A stretch of 64,000 nt of DNA from Leptobrachium leishanense (taxonomy: Eukaryota; Chordata; Amphibia; Anura; Megophryidae), in assembly GCA_009667805.1 (NCBI GenBank), contig CM019069.1, positions 46,000,201-46,064,200 of the forward strand, given 5' to 3'. Within the stretch, counting starts at the first letter, position 1. Each line of letters starts with the position of its first letter. Shown in pieces: positions 21,201 through 28,780 of this stretch. The position numbers were made by a program, and so were the translations under genes. Under the pieces are notes generated by a model. The model saw only the letters and a list, made by a program, of their open reading frames with translations, had not been told where the DNA came from and did no database searches.

Positions 21201-24112
21201 TTGACTCCTGATGAAGCCGGTATAGTACCGGCGAAACACGTGTCGAGTCCAGTGTTTGCTTTTACTTTGCACAAATATGAACAAACAGGGAGAGTATAGA
21301 ATTTTTAGCTTTTTAGGGACAGCTACAGTTTTAATTGATTTCCCTGGGCTTTTTTATTGCTAAGCATGGTTGTTGGTAGGACTATGTCCTAAAGCATTGT
21401 TGCTCTGGTTGGTACAGTTGCAAGTGAATCTGTTGATTTCCACCTCTAAATGTATTGTGATTCCTACGACTACGCTCTATTGCAAGATTGATATCCCCAA
21501 GTATTATGATGCCTTTTGCCAACTAGCTTATTTGCGACATTGCTGTTCACAGCTTATAATCGCTAGCTCACAGCTTATGTAGGCTTTCTCCACAAGGTAG
21601 CCAGGCGAAATGGATGGTGTTACTATAGTCCGATATTCTGGCACATACTAACCTTGGCTGGTATTATTTTCAGTGCATCTTTCTGGGTGTCCTACATGCC
21701 TTAGCGCAGTGGTACTTTTTGCAATTTTACCATGGTAGGGGTTTTCAACTACGTCCTAAATGCCAATCTTTGCAACTGTCTACGCACTTTCCATCCAACT
21801 ATGCATATTACAACCCTGGGTATAGGTATATAAATGTTCCCTTAAGCTGCAATTCAAGTATTGTGCTTTAAATATATTATACTCTTTTTCTCCTTGCTGC
21901 AAACTGTGCATTTGTCCATGTGTCTATTTGTTTTTTAACAATTATCGGTCTTACCAATGTGTGTCTTTGCATTATAATCTATTAAAAGTTATGTTTCAAT
22001 TAGCACTCCCATCTGTTTGAGGGTATCCCTCAAATGTGTTTTTTTTTTTTTTTTTTCTCTTTTTTTCTTGTTGTAGCTGAAGGGGTTAAAAAGCAAAAAC
22101 ATGTAAAAAAATTGTATTTCTATTCTCGGGACAAAATTTTGAAACTATGTAGCTGGGGTCTTTTTTGTTGGTTATAGATTTTGGGGATTAAATTACAAAA
22201 AAGTGTGTTTTTTACTATTTTTTCGTCATATTTCATATTTTTTTTTAATAGTAAATTATTCGATATGATGGAAATAATGGTATTTTTACAAAGTCCATTT
22301 AATGGCTGGAAAAACGGTGTATAATATGTGTGGGTTGAATAAACGAGTAAGAGAAAAATTTAACCTAAACACAAACAGCGCAGAAATGTAAAAACAGCAC
22401 CGGTCACAAAGGACAGATTTGAGTAAAACCGCCCGGTCACTAAGGGGTTAATGTGCCAACTGTTTCTCTGGAAGTGTAGTTTTAACCCCTTTGTGGGGTT
22501 TAGTGTCAAAATGACCTTCCCTAGAATACCTTATTACTATTATGTAGGGCTGCAACTAACGATTATTTTAATAAATCGATTAGTTGGTCGATTATTTTTT
22601 TCGATTAATCGGATAAAAAAAGTAAGGTTCTTTGTTTACTTAAAGGAACATTATGTAAAAAAAAAAAAAAATCAACCCCCCACTTTTTTTCTTATGCAAT
22701 TTACGTACTCTACTAAACTTTCATACATAACATATGCAAATTGCATATCTTGTATAACTTGTGTACTTTTTGCACACAAGGTACGTGACTGTGTGGTCAG
22801 AGTGAAGTAGTGAGTGGATGGAGGGATCACAGATGGGAGAGAGTGAGTTTGGGCAAGGGACAGGACCAAAGGGAGGGATGGCAGCTCCAGACCAGAGAAA
22901 GGGAGGTAGGGAGGGTGGTGGCACAGGATTCCAATTTCAAGTAAATATAAAACACCGGCGGTACAGCTCCTACACACACTGGCAGTACTATAGTTCTGCT
23001 ACTATTGTAAACTAAATAAAAAACGGTTATATGTCGGACACAACCCTAGAACTAAATAACACCAAATAAAGTGGTGGCACAGCAGCAAAAATCAGCTCCT
23101 ATTTAGCATCTGAGGTTATCAACATCTAACACAGTCTGACTCTAAACAGGGTGTGCTGTATACAAGCCAATTAATTGAACAACCAATTAATCGTTAATGA
23201 GAATAGTTGACAACTATTTTCATTATCCATTAGTTGTTTCAGCCCCATTATGCCACGCTCGCCGACACACACACTCAATTTTACCGTTTCATCATACTTG
23301 CCCATCAAGTCTTTTCCATCCTTCTACTACCAGCTGCTGAATAAGAGAATCGTGCCTCACCACAGTAAACCTTGAAAAAAAGGGGGGTGGAATCCAGTAT
23401 TAAATTTAAAACGATGGCACAGAGTATGATAACAACAGAGCACTAGTCCTAAAAAGAAAAAAGCTTTGGAACTCTCCAAGATTTCTGCTTTCCCAATTAA
23501 CAGCTGACATGTCACACTAAACCCACAACCCCACACTCAAATTTGATGTGTAAATACATTTATAAGCTGGGTTTTAGAAAATCATTATAACTGTAATACA
23601 TAAAACTTCTGGTGACTTAACAAAGAAACATATGATAGAAATAAAAACTTTTCAGTAGGTGTGCCAAAAGGGAACTCCGTTCCTCTTGAAAAAAATAGTG
23701 GAGGATCGGTGTTCCCTTGCGTTCCTACTCGACTTGACCCCTGGATAACACCATGACAAAGATGCCTCAGTATTCACCTCAACATAATGTACAGGATTTC
23801 TACCAAGGTATTGTCGTCTATCAAGTTGATTTTGTTCTCCGTTAAACCTCTAAGAGCAATAAACTGTGGGTGATCTCTGATTTGCCCGACTGTCCTCATC
23901 ATGTAGGGTTTCTCTTTCTGAAACTGCCAGAGCAGATTGATGGCGCAGCCCAAGTGAGCGACCGACAGGTTGGCTTCGTTTTGTCCGACTAACTGAAGGA
24001 CTTGCTCTTCACCAGCGCAAGTGTTCAACTGTTCCAGCAAGGGGTCTGTGGTCATGCAGCGGGTCTGGGCCATCCTCAGCCAGAAACGGCATCTTCTCAC
24101 ACATCGGAGCAT
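157..24112 (-). CDS. FASTKD1: FASTKD1, FAST kinase domain-containing protein 1 (5' two thirds of coding region, 8 exons)
   Basis: Coding exons in order of transcription are 24112-23778, 23370-23302, 16502-16377, 13561-13172, 11497-11387, 9564-9433, 2363-1874 and 271-157. All junctions are in phase and together encode 589 codons plus one base. The translation resembles, from memory, vertebrate FASTKD1 along its whole length: a start aligned with an internal Met of the human protein, a DHPQF motif near residue 81, ESLFDT near 200, a VLPQ-like segment (ILPQCTL) near 423, and LNYEPP in the last exon. The FASTK family acts in mitochondrial RNA processing and stability; FASTKD1 is reported to affect specific mitochondrial mRNAs (family knowledge). 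The human protein is about 847 residues. The end of FAST_1, FAST_2 and the RAP domain must lie left of base 1. Introns are heavily loaded with transposons, and one intron uses a GC donor. Start choice: the ATG at 24112 has an in-frame TGA in the preceding intron, three bases after the predicted acceptor. Confidence 0.93.
424..812 (-). mobile_element. Q element, piggyBac-like non-autonomous element (copy 1)
   Basis: It matches in reverse the family whose full copy is at 29970-30618. It shares the gatctcttatct/gtagcctaga block and ends in gtggtagtgtccctttaa with TTAA at 809-812. The other terminus is not clear. Confidence 0.5.
1134..1442. mobile_element. hAT-like element H1, truncated copy with minisatellite
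   Basis: It starts with tagggatgcaccgatacc, the same terminus as the intact copy at 41284-42072 (there tagggttgcaccgatac and, inverted, taggcatgcaccgatac). It shares the subterminal gtcatgtgactgctttccaataag-like block and then runs into cccccagctcacatgtgg repeats (about 1265-1440). The opposite terminus is missing. Confidence 0.6.
1744..1806 (+). repeat. CR1/L2-type LINE or SINE 3' tail
   Basis: The tract cagcgctgcggaatatgctg followed by gcgcttcataaataataata is the common vertebrate 3' tail. Similar tails occur near 16315 and 30905. Confidence 0.5.
1874..2363 (-). CDS. FASTKD1: FASTKD1 coding exon 7
   Basis: 490 bases between acceptor ctgctcttacag and donor gtatgt. They encode [19 protein letters not shown], then [19 protein letters not shown], and end TTENITK in phase 0. 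This is the largest FASTKD1 exon in the window and corresponds to the region just before the FAST_1 domain. Confidence 0.94.
3127..3310. repeat. GC-rich palindrome next to the minisatellite
   Basis: Two arms of about 80 bases (cctccgccgcgtattcgctc inverted as gagcgaatacgcggcggagg) flank about 50 bases. The right arm plus the first repeat units recur at about 3845, 4468 and 5070. Confidence 0.75.
3307..7590. repeat. 21/18-bp minisatellite with ~600-bp higher-order structure
   Basis: The basic unit is gctggggcatatccatga (18 bp), or the same with an extra gct (21 bp), with cat/caa/cag variants. Higher-order blocks begin aagctgcatgcttcggacg at about 3262, 3845, 4468 and 5070 (spacings 583, 623 and 602). 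Two further large blocks at about 5640-6360 and 6690-7380 are near duplicates of each other. All six frames are open over long distances because the units are multiples of three. Confidence 0.9.
7900..8185. mobile_element. PIF/Harbinger-like MITE (gccccgttcacactg termini)
   Basis: Terminal inverted repeats gccccgttcacactgtgcga / tcgcacagtgtgaacggggc, with a TTA target duplication (7897-7899 and 8186-8188). The interior is rich in gcgatatcgcg-like self-complementary words. No coding capacity. Confidence 0.7.
9433..9564 (-). CDS. FASTKD1: FASTKD1 coding exon 6
   Basis: 132 bases between acceptor ttcttcttacag and donor gtaaca. They encode [20 protein letters not shown] and then an [16 protein letters not shown] stretch. 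The exon is too short to stand out as an open frame. It was recovered by phase and by its fit between exons 5 and 7. Confidence 0.92.
10258..10680. mobile_element. P element, piggyBac-like MITE (copy 1, right end lost)
   Basis: It starts ttaacctccctggcag and contains the family core: ggttcccttctcgcgagaag flanked by inverted blocks, and gtatgtatccag. The right terminus is replaced at about 10680 by R-element sequence. Confidence 0.6.
10681..11329. mobile_element. R element, TTAA-flanked repeat (copy 1, left-truncated)
   Basis: It matches the R copy at 19219-22451 over blocks ccaatgacatcaaacatgac, gtgaaggggttaaaaagc and ctggtcactatggggttaa. The right end has TTAA at 11326-11329. Confidence 0.55.
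11387..11497 (-). CDS. FASTKD1: FASTKD1 coding exon 5
   Basis: 111 bases between acceptor tttaccgcag and donor gtaaga. They encode [20 protein letters not shown] and then [16 protein letters not shown]. The segment matches the LxxMGDMESRNSCLI region of the family. Phase 2 at both ends. Confidence 0.92.
11498..13171. other. FASTKD1 intron 4-5
   Basis: It contains a short TA microsatellite (about 11520-11537) and a CpG-rich palindromic-ended element (12207-12928). The remainder is unassigned. Confidence 0.55.
12207..12928. mobile_element. 0.7-kb CpG-rich inverted-terminal element (gggctctattacatt termini)
   Basis: Left end gggctctattacattccttg, right end caagaatgtaatagagccc-type complement. 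The interior is dense in gcgcaaa/tttgcgc words on both strands. No coding frame is credible. Flanking CTA/GTA suggests a three-base target duplication of PIF/Harbinger type, not proven. Confidence 0.55.
13172..13561 (-). CDS. FASTKD1: FASTKD1 coding exon 4
   Basis: 390 bases between acceptor tctttttcccag and donor gttagt. They encode [17 protein letters not shown], then a KAESLFDT motif, a leucine-rich [13 protein letters not shown] stretch, and [14 protein letters not shown] at the end. Alpha-helical repeats of this kind are typical of the family's central region. The acceptor lies only about 25 bases from a 220-bp inverted-repeat arm. Confidence 0.93.
13587..14805. repeat. Inverted repeat (about 220-bp arms) flanking a MITE
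   Basis: The left arm, about 13587-13818, and the right arm, about 14582-14820, are inverted copies (for example gacctcctgatatcgagcag against ctgctcgatatcgggaggtc). They differ at scattered sites. The loop contains the Harbinger-like element 14032-14447. The arm reads open on the minus strand ([13 protein letters not shown]...) but runs into the FASTKD1 exon only by chance. Confidence 0.75.
14032..14447. mobile_element. PIF/Harbinger-like MITE (ggctagggtcagacg termini)
   Basis: Inverted ends ggctagggtcagacgaatg and, on the complement, ggctgggatcaggcgaacg. TTA duplication at 14029-14031 and 14448-14450. Related ends occur at 27207-27538 and 61033-61477. Confidence 0.7.
14974..15153. mobile_element. 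S hairpin MITE (cagggttattcagagag termini), copy 1
   Basis: The whole element is nearly self-complementary: cagggttattcagagag...ctctctgaataaccctg, with arms of about 75 bases. A second copy is at 37148-37314. The termini resemble those of the larger elements at 61484 and 62447. Confidence 0.7.
15665..16064. mobile_element. P element, piggyBac-like MITE (copy 2)
   Basis: TTAA at both ends (ttaacctccctggcg ... ccaggggggttaa). Internal inverted blocks around ggttcccttcccgtgaaaag/ggaaccagg. The gtgtggctcggggttaccgc block is present. Confidence 0.7.
16190..16355 (+). repeat. LINE/SINE 3' tail (CR1/L2 type)
   Basis: The tract tcttagattgtaagatctcg, then cacagcgctatggaacttc and gcgctttataaaaa, is the familiar vertebrate tail. 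Confidence 0.5.
16377..16502 (-). CDS. FASTKD1: FASTKD1 coding exon 3
   Basis: Acceptor tttttcacag and donor gtaaca flank 126 bases encoding [18 protein letters not shown] and then [18 protein letters not shown]. It aligns with the LSEFSSCLADQH region of FASTKD1. Both ends are in phase 2. Confidence 0.92.
16622..16794. mobile_element. P element, short copy (copy 3)
   Basis: TTAA-flanked (ttaacctccctggtgg ... accgccagggaggttaa). The central part of the long copies is missing, leaving both termini and the cgagtgtggctcggggttac core. Confidence 0.75.
17250..17589. mobile_element. PIF/Harbinger-like MITE (ggccgtgtgcacactagcg termini)
   Basis: TTA duplication at 17247-17249 and 17590-17592. Subterminal inverted words cgcacagtacgtgcgtta / taacgcacgtactgtgcgc. 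No coding capacity. Confidence 0.65.
18228..18345. repeat. Palindromic MITE fragment (ctccagatgtttggaactac)
   Basis: Inverted ends ccctccagatgtttggaact and agttccaaaacatctggagg, with catcatggaagatgtagttc between. This is a common tetrapod hAT-type MITE by appearance. Fragments recur near 9877 and 52290-52385. Confidence 0.6.
20022..20916. repeat. Near-perfect palindrome, arms about 445 bp, 7-base spacer
   Basis: 20022-20466 is the reverse complement of 20474-20916 with almost no mismatches, including the poly-T length. The centre reads gttgaa-aaccccg-ttcaac. Confidence 0.9.
20025..22073 (+). mobile_element. 2-kb insertion with inverted and direct repeats and a 15-bp target duplication
   Basis: The duplication tagctgaaggggtta lies at 20010-20024 and 22074-22088, so this segment inserted into the R element. 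Within it, 20474-20916 is repeated inverted at 20022-20466 and in direct orientation (first ~340 bases) from about 21738. The direct-repeat period is about 1262 bases. Long target duplication, direct terminal-repeat-like copies and an inverted partial copy are hallmarks of Penelope-like elements or retrozyme-like non-autonomous retroelements. No reverse transcriptase is present. Confidence 0.65.
21203..21249 (+). ncRNA. Hammerhead-ribozyme-like motif
   Basis: Elements in order: stem I strand gactc (21203-21207), core ctgatga (21208-21214), one extra a (21215), stem II gccgg (21216-21220), 7-base loop, ccggc (21228-21232), core gaaa (21233-21236), a minimal 2-bp stem III (A-U, C-G) with four-base loop, gtc cleavage triplet ending at 21244, and stem I strand gagtc (21245-21249) pairing all five bases. 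The single extra A before stem II departs from the consensus. Activity is not shown. Confidence 0.45.
22545..23244. mobile_element. hAT-like element H2 (tagggctgcaactaacg terminus), copy 1
   Basis: It starts tagggctgcaactaacgatt and ends tagttgtttcagcc, flanked by ctattatg and ccattatg (one mismatch; three terminal bases lost). Its interior matches the copy at 33011-33947 (for example ttactt aaaggaa and acataacatatgcaaattg). Confidence 0.65.
23302..23370 (-). CDS. FASTKD1: FASTKD1 coding exon 2 (69 bp, GC donor)
   Basis: This short exon has no long open frame of its own. It was found by phase and by resemblance to the FAEAHDPLVEAL-like stretch of FASTKD1. It reads [14 protein letters not shown] followed by VEGWKRLD. 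The acceptor is ttttttcaag before 23370. The donor after 23302 is gcaagt, a consensus GC donor. Only this boundary gives two leftover bases that join in frame to the next exon (Asp-Gly-Leu-Asn). The nearest GT would break the frame. Confidence 0.85.
23371..23777. other. FASTKD1 intron 1-2 (coding)
   Basis: About 23655-23730 resembles in reverse a segment near 32555-32620 (gaactccgttcctc / gtgttccctt). Otherwise nothing recognised. Confidence 0.4.
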
Positions 24113-24115
24113 CGT
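23778..24115 (-). CDS. FASTKD1: FASTKD1 coding exon 1 (start codon exon)
   Basis: The acceptor reads ...gatccacag before 24115, three bases of 5' UTR follow, and the ATG is at 24112. The donor gtgaat follows 23778. It encodes residues 1-111 plus two bases, including MLRC at the N-terminus (basic, Arg- and Cys-rich, compatible with a mitochondrial presequence) and the segment [16 protein letters not shown]. Phase 2 at the 3' end matches the next exon. Confidence 0.9.
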
Positions 24116-24699
24116 CTGTGGATCAAGTGGACACTCTCAGATGACCAAAAGAAAAAAACATATGGCGTGTTCCTTAATGGAATTTAAAGACAGCCGGAAA
24201 AAAGGTCTTTACTCTTCAGGGACGTGATCTTTGGATTCTATTAGTAAACAAATACATGAGGGCTGTGCTTCCATCCTGAAAAACAGGAAGATAAACGATA
24301 AAAAGCTGGAAATGTGGAAATTTCAATGTTCCCTGGAATAAAGGCAAATAAGTAATTTGGGGCCTTTAAATGAATAAATAAAAAGTTACATTCAATGTTG
24401 CTCCAATAAAGGTTATTTTTTATTGAAGGCTTCTAGTGCATCCTCCTTCTGGCTAAGAAAAAAAATATATATTAACAAATTTGACGGCACTTTGTTACTT
24501 TTTATATATCATTTATTTCCAAGATAATATTTAACCTAAAGGTGTTGCGGGAATATAGGTCAATTATATATATTAAACCTCACAGAACATAAACGGAGGC
24601 GGTGGATCCAGAGAGAGATCTTCTCTGTAATAGCTCTCTGCCCTTCAGTGAGCTCCACCAGGGCCGGTCAAAAACACGTGACAGCCCAGAAGCAAGTCG
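24116..24699. other. FASTKD1 5' intron
   Basis: AT-rich intronic sequence between the start-codon exon and the CpG-rich promoter. No further feature seen. Confidence 0.5.
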
Positions 24700-25330
24700 C
24701 ACAATTCATGGCGCACGCGTGACCTCATCATGCATCCCCTGTTCTAATCACTAGAGACAACAACATACTGCGTAGAACGTAACGAGTACCTTTGCAGCGG
24801 AAGAGAATTGCGCTTTGTGCCCTTACGTGCCGCACGCGCAGAAAGTTCCACGCATGCGCAAAGCGCCGGCTCGCTGCTGAAGGTCAGCGTCTGCGCGCGC
24901 ACGCAAAGCCTGCTCTCGAAGGGAAGGGAGGCGGGCCTGGCGCTTGGGTACCCGGATGGTGTCGGCGGCGCTTCGTTTTCCCGCACTTCTCGAGTGTTGC
25001 ACCTCGCTTCACCTTCCTGCCAGGCGGAGGTTGGACGTCTCGCTGGCCTTAGGGCCCCCCGTCACCTCAGACCCCAGGAGCCATCCGCATTAAGGTGAGG
25101 CCTGGTCAGAGCGGTGTGCGCGCGGCCTCTGCAGAGCCTGTGTCTGGCGGAGCGGCAAAGCATCATGGGAAATGGCACCGTGATACAAGCTGCCGGGGGG
25201 GGCCACAACGACGAGCGTTTTACGATTATGCAGGTCCCTAAATCCTGCCCGGTGCGCCCCTAATGCTTTCCCACCGTGCAGGAAAAGCGCTGCCTCCATG
25301 AAATCCGTGTGTCGAGGCGCAGGAGGTGAT
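24700..25330. promoter_or_regulatory. CpG-rich putative bidirectional promoter of FASTKD1 and PPIG
   Basis: CpG density is much higher here than in the flanking introns. On the minus strand an aaag/gtactc donor at 24790/24789 could end the FASTKD1 non-coding first exon. On the plus strand cattaag/gtgagg at 25094/25095 could end the PPIG non-coding first exon. An NRF-1-like palindrome (cgcatgcgca, 24851-24860) and an ETS-like site (cggaag, near 24800) are visible. NRF-1 and ETS sites are common in promoters of mitochondrial-protein genes. Transcription start sites are inferred only. Confidence 0.6.
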
Positions 25331-25626
25331 TAGCTAAACGGGTCCCGCTCCTGCAGCATTTGGTTTATGACCCCCCCCCTTTCAGGCATGCTTTTCATGC
25401 AGTGCCCAGTAGTGTGTTAGAAGGCCAGCGCGTTACATTGCAGTGCTCTGCATGCTGTATGAGTACGGGCTGAACGCTTCATGCAGAGCCCAGCATTATG
25501 CATGTCATGAGGCCAGGGAAGCACTTTTCATGTAGTGCAGTGTTTCGCGAACTTGTCCTCAGCACCCTCAACCAGCCCAGATTTTAAGGATTGTGGCTTG
25601 TTAAGAGGATCCTGAGTACAGGTTTG

Positions 25627-25835
25627 TGCCGCCTGAGTGGAGTAGAGGTAATATCATCTGCGTGGCGAGAGCCTGTGGAGACTTGGGTTCGATCCCGGCC
25701 AGAGCACCTCTCCAGTAAGGTGTCTTGCCCAAGGACACTAATGGTACATACTCGCCACCCAGGACATACTTGAAAACGAGAGAAGTCTCAATGTATCCTC
25801 CCTTGTAAAATACTTTCTCAAGAAAAAAAACACTG
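25627..25835 (+). repeat. tRNA-derived SINE
   Basis: A box-A-like tgagtggagtag near 25634 and a box B ggttcgatccc at 25686-25696 form an internal RNA polymerase III promoter. They are followed by gtgtcttgcccaaggacac and a tail with cttgaaaacgagagaa. A 3' fragment of the same family recurs at about 49397-49478. Confidence 0.65.
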
Positions 25836-25916
25836 TAGTGCATAGCAATGTGTGTGTGTGTACCAGGGCAGCACAATCCATGCTCCACTGTGCAGCCTTT
25901 GTATGCGGTCTCATGA

Positions 25917-26905
25917 TTCCAGGGCAGCACTTTCCATGCAGAGCCCAGCGTTCTGTATTCCATTAGATTCTAGGGGGGCACTCTCCATGCAGAGCCCAGC
26001 GTTCTGTATTCCATGAGATTGCAGGGCAGCACTCTCCATGCAGAGCCCAGCGTTCTGTATTCCAGTGCAGCACTTCCCATGCAGAGCCCAGCATTCTGTA
26101 TTCCAGGGCAGCACTTCCCATGCAGAGCCCAGCGTTCTGTATTCCAGGGCAGCACTTCCCATGCAGAGCCCAGCGTTCTGTATTCCAGGGCAGCACTTCC
26201 CATGCAGAGCCCAGCGTTCTGTATTCCAGGGCAGCACTTCCCATGCAGAGCCCAGCGTTCTGTATTCCAGGGCAGCACTTCCCATGCAGAGCCCAGCGTG
26301 CCCAGCAGTGTGTTAGAAGGCCAGCGCCTTGTAGTGTGTTAGAAGGCCAGCGCGTTACACAGGGCAGCACTTCCCATGCAGAAGCCCAGCGTTCTGTATT
26401 CCAGGGCAGCACTTCCCATGCAGAAGCCCAGCGTTCTGTATTCCAGGGCAGCACTTCCCATGCAGAGCCCAGCGTTCTGTATTTCAGGGCAGCACTTCCC
26501 ATGCAGAGCCCAGCGTTCTGTATTCCAGGGCAGCACTTCCCATGCAGAAGCCCAGCGTTCTGTATTCCAGGGCAGCACTTCCCATGCAGAAGCCCAGCGT
26601 TCTGTATTCCAGGGCAGCACTTCCCATGCAGAAGCCCAGCGTTCTGTATTCCAGGCAGCACTTCCCATGCAGAAGCCCAGCGTTCTGTATTCCAGGGCAG
26701 CACTTCCCATGCAGAAGCCCAGCGTTCTGTATTCCAGGGCAGCACTTCCCATGCAGAAGCCCAGCGTTCTGTATTCCAGGGCAGCACTTCCCATGCAGAA
26801 GCCCAGCGTTCTGTATTCCAGGGCAGCACTTCCCATGCAGAAGCCCAGCGTTCTGTATTCCAGGGCAGCACTTCCCATGCAGAGCCCAACGGTCTGTATT
26901 CCATG
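25917..26905. repeat. 41/42-bp minisatellite, about 24 units
   Basis: The unit contains agcacttcccatgcagagcc and cagcgttctgtattccaggg with little variation (one extra A gives the 42-bp form). A short break with gtgtgttagaaggccagcgc lies at about 26300-26360 and repeats a word found at 25415. Open frames on both strands through the array are a by-product of the repeat. Confidence 0.9.
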
Positions 26906-27206
26906 AGATTCCGGTGCAGAGTCTGGCATTCTGTTGAAACTGATGCACATTATAACAGATGAGATTGTGGTTACATTGTATCAGTAGTTATGACTGATGT
27001 TCAGAAAAAGAAAAAAATATGCTGTATGTAGGGGTGCTTCTACATCTGTTGTAGCTTTTTCAAGTCCACGTGTTGCCTGTGCGTGAAAAAGTGCGCATGT
27101 GCTTCGTGTGCTGCTCTCCATCGACTCCTTTTTGAAAATCTACGATGGACAGCAAACAGTGCGGTCAGATGTACGTGCTAAGTGCGCTCATCTGACTGCA
27201 GCCTAA

Positions 27207-27538
27207 GGCCAGGGTCAGATGAGCGTTTTCAGAGCGGAAGGAACGTCCATGAGTCTCATGGACTTTCCTTCCACTCTGTCGCCCTTTGTGGCCACCTCGC
27301 TGGTGCAGTTAGTGCGCTTAGCGCTGCAAGGCTCGATCCTCCTATGGAGGATCTTGCCTTGCAGCCCGTCGAACGCACGTTGTAGTGTATTGGCGGGGAG
27401 GCTTTCAGCATGTCTGCTGTAGTGCGCGCAATTCAAGCGTGCACGGCAGCGTTTGGTCGGCTCCGTTGAAGCGTCACAACGTGGCACTGGGAGACAGGTC
27501 AGTACAGGCGCACCTAGTGCGCTCGTCTGACACTGGCC
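27207..27538. mobile_element. PIF/Harbinger-like MITE (ggccagggtcagatgag termini)
   Basis: TAA flanks both ends (27204-27206 and 27539-27541). Inverted ends ggccagggtcagatgagcg and ctcgtctgacactggcc. Immediately upstream, gcgctcatctgactgcagcc (to 27203) is the right end of another member, so two copies abut. Confidence 0.7.
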
Positions 27539-28599
27539 TAAGTGGATTGCTTGGACCTTCTTTACTGTATGCATTCAGGGAACCTGGGCATGCTGTGTGT
27601 CTTTTGAGCACCTACTAGCGTCTCTAACCAGAAAAAGCTAAAAGGCACGCACAAAAAAAAATCTAAGAGCTTCTGATATCTTCAATGTGTTCACTTTAAA
27701 AAATGCTTCCAGTGTATCAATCCACATTTGTATCGGCCCTCAGAGAAACTTTGCATAGTGTAACACTGTTTTCTCAAAGCTTTTATTAAAATGCCAGAAG
27801 GTCTCCTTGCATGTGTAGGTGTGTGTTATAAATATCCATATGCGGTCTCCTACATCCAGTACACGTGTCGTGGCTGTCAGCCTATTGCTGCCCCCCCCCC
27901 CCAGAACCGTCTGAGAGGATGCTGTCGGGTGTTAGTACAGGTTCTATCCGAGGGCCCCTATTGTCAGCTGTTTCTTCTAAGATAAAAGGCTTTTCACATC
28001 ATTGTAAAGTACATCAATTGATTTGTAGGGATGCCTCCATTCAATCTCTCAGATCTAGAGAGATCAGTTTTATCAATAAAGTCTGACCCCTTTGTCCTTG
28101 ACCTGGGATGGGATTCAAATGACACCTTTTTCGTCAAGCAACACAGTATCTTTCAATCATCTTTCTCCTAACCAGCATCTCTTGGCCTTCACGTTCTCCC
28201 AGCGGGGTTTCTCCTTCCACCTCCTTTTACTTCTATTTAGGATTCACTGATGTCATACTCAAAGAAAATAAACCTGACTGGGAGAAATGTTGCTATTTTA
28301 AATTTTCTCCTCGGAGACACTCAAGGCTGACGCGGACCCCCTTATTATGGCATTGCGGAGTTGAATATTTCCTTGGAATGTTTGCATAGTAACGAGAAGG
28401 GACATTAGGATGTTGCCCTGTGAAATGGCCCATGTGTAAGCCATGTCCTCCTATACTGGAAATTCTTGTTCCAGTTGTTTGCAGTTCAGTGTAAATCATA
28501 CAGAGTAATTTTTGTTTCAGCAAGGCATGGTCCTTGGCTTCCAAAATGATTGCAACGAGGACAGGGTTATGAACCACTGCCTTTCACAGATTATGGTGC

Positions 28600-28780
28600 A
28601 CCTAGCAATGGTCCCCAAGTATCCCTAACAGGTCAGGTTTTAAGGATCACCGTGGGGAAATGCTGACTCCTGCAATCGTAGACCAGCAAATCCTATCACC
28701 TGTGCTGTGCTTCAGATATATGCAAACCTGGCCTGTTAAAGATACATGAGGACCGGGGATGGGACCCACTGGTGTAAGGT
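28600..28780. repeat. Degenerate copy of the aaacctgtcctcggg palindromic MITE
   Basis: Shares ggtcaggttttaaggatcacc, cagcaaatcctatcacctgt and gcttcagatatatgcaaacc with the intact copies at 37997-38171 and 59156-59335. Confidence 0.5.

Larger units (their letters stand above)
19219..22451. mobile_element. R element, TTAA-flanked repeat (copy 2), split by a 2-kb insertion
   Basis: Left part 19219-20024, right part 22089-22451. Ends: ttaacccccttcccgaccg and cggtcactaaggggttaa. The right part matches 10970-11329. Confidence 0.65.
16503..23301. other. FASTKD1 intron 2-3 (6.8 kb)
   Basis: It contains a P element (16622-16794), a Harbinger-like MITE (17250-17589), a palindromic repeat (about 18228-18345), an R element (19219-22451) split by a 2-kb insertion (20025-22073), and a hAT-like element (22545-23244). 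17590-18227 and 18346-19218 hold nothing else I recognise. Confidence 0.6.

Noticed and set aside
24744..25299. Small frames on both strands in the CpG-rich promoter
   Set aside because: GC-rich sequence gives chance open frames; no homology and no splice-consistent gene model.
25627..25700. Possible tRNA gene (box A and box B words)
   Set aside because: No cloverleaf with an acceptor stem could be drawn and the tail matches a dispersed repeat; better explained as a tRNA-derived SINE.
25911..26962. Open frames of up to 313 codons on both strands
   Set aside because: By-products of the 41/42-bp minisatellite; frames exist on both strands with the same words permuted.
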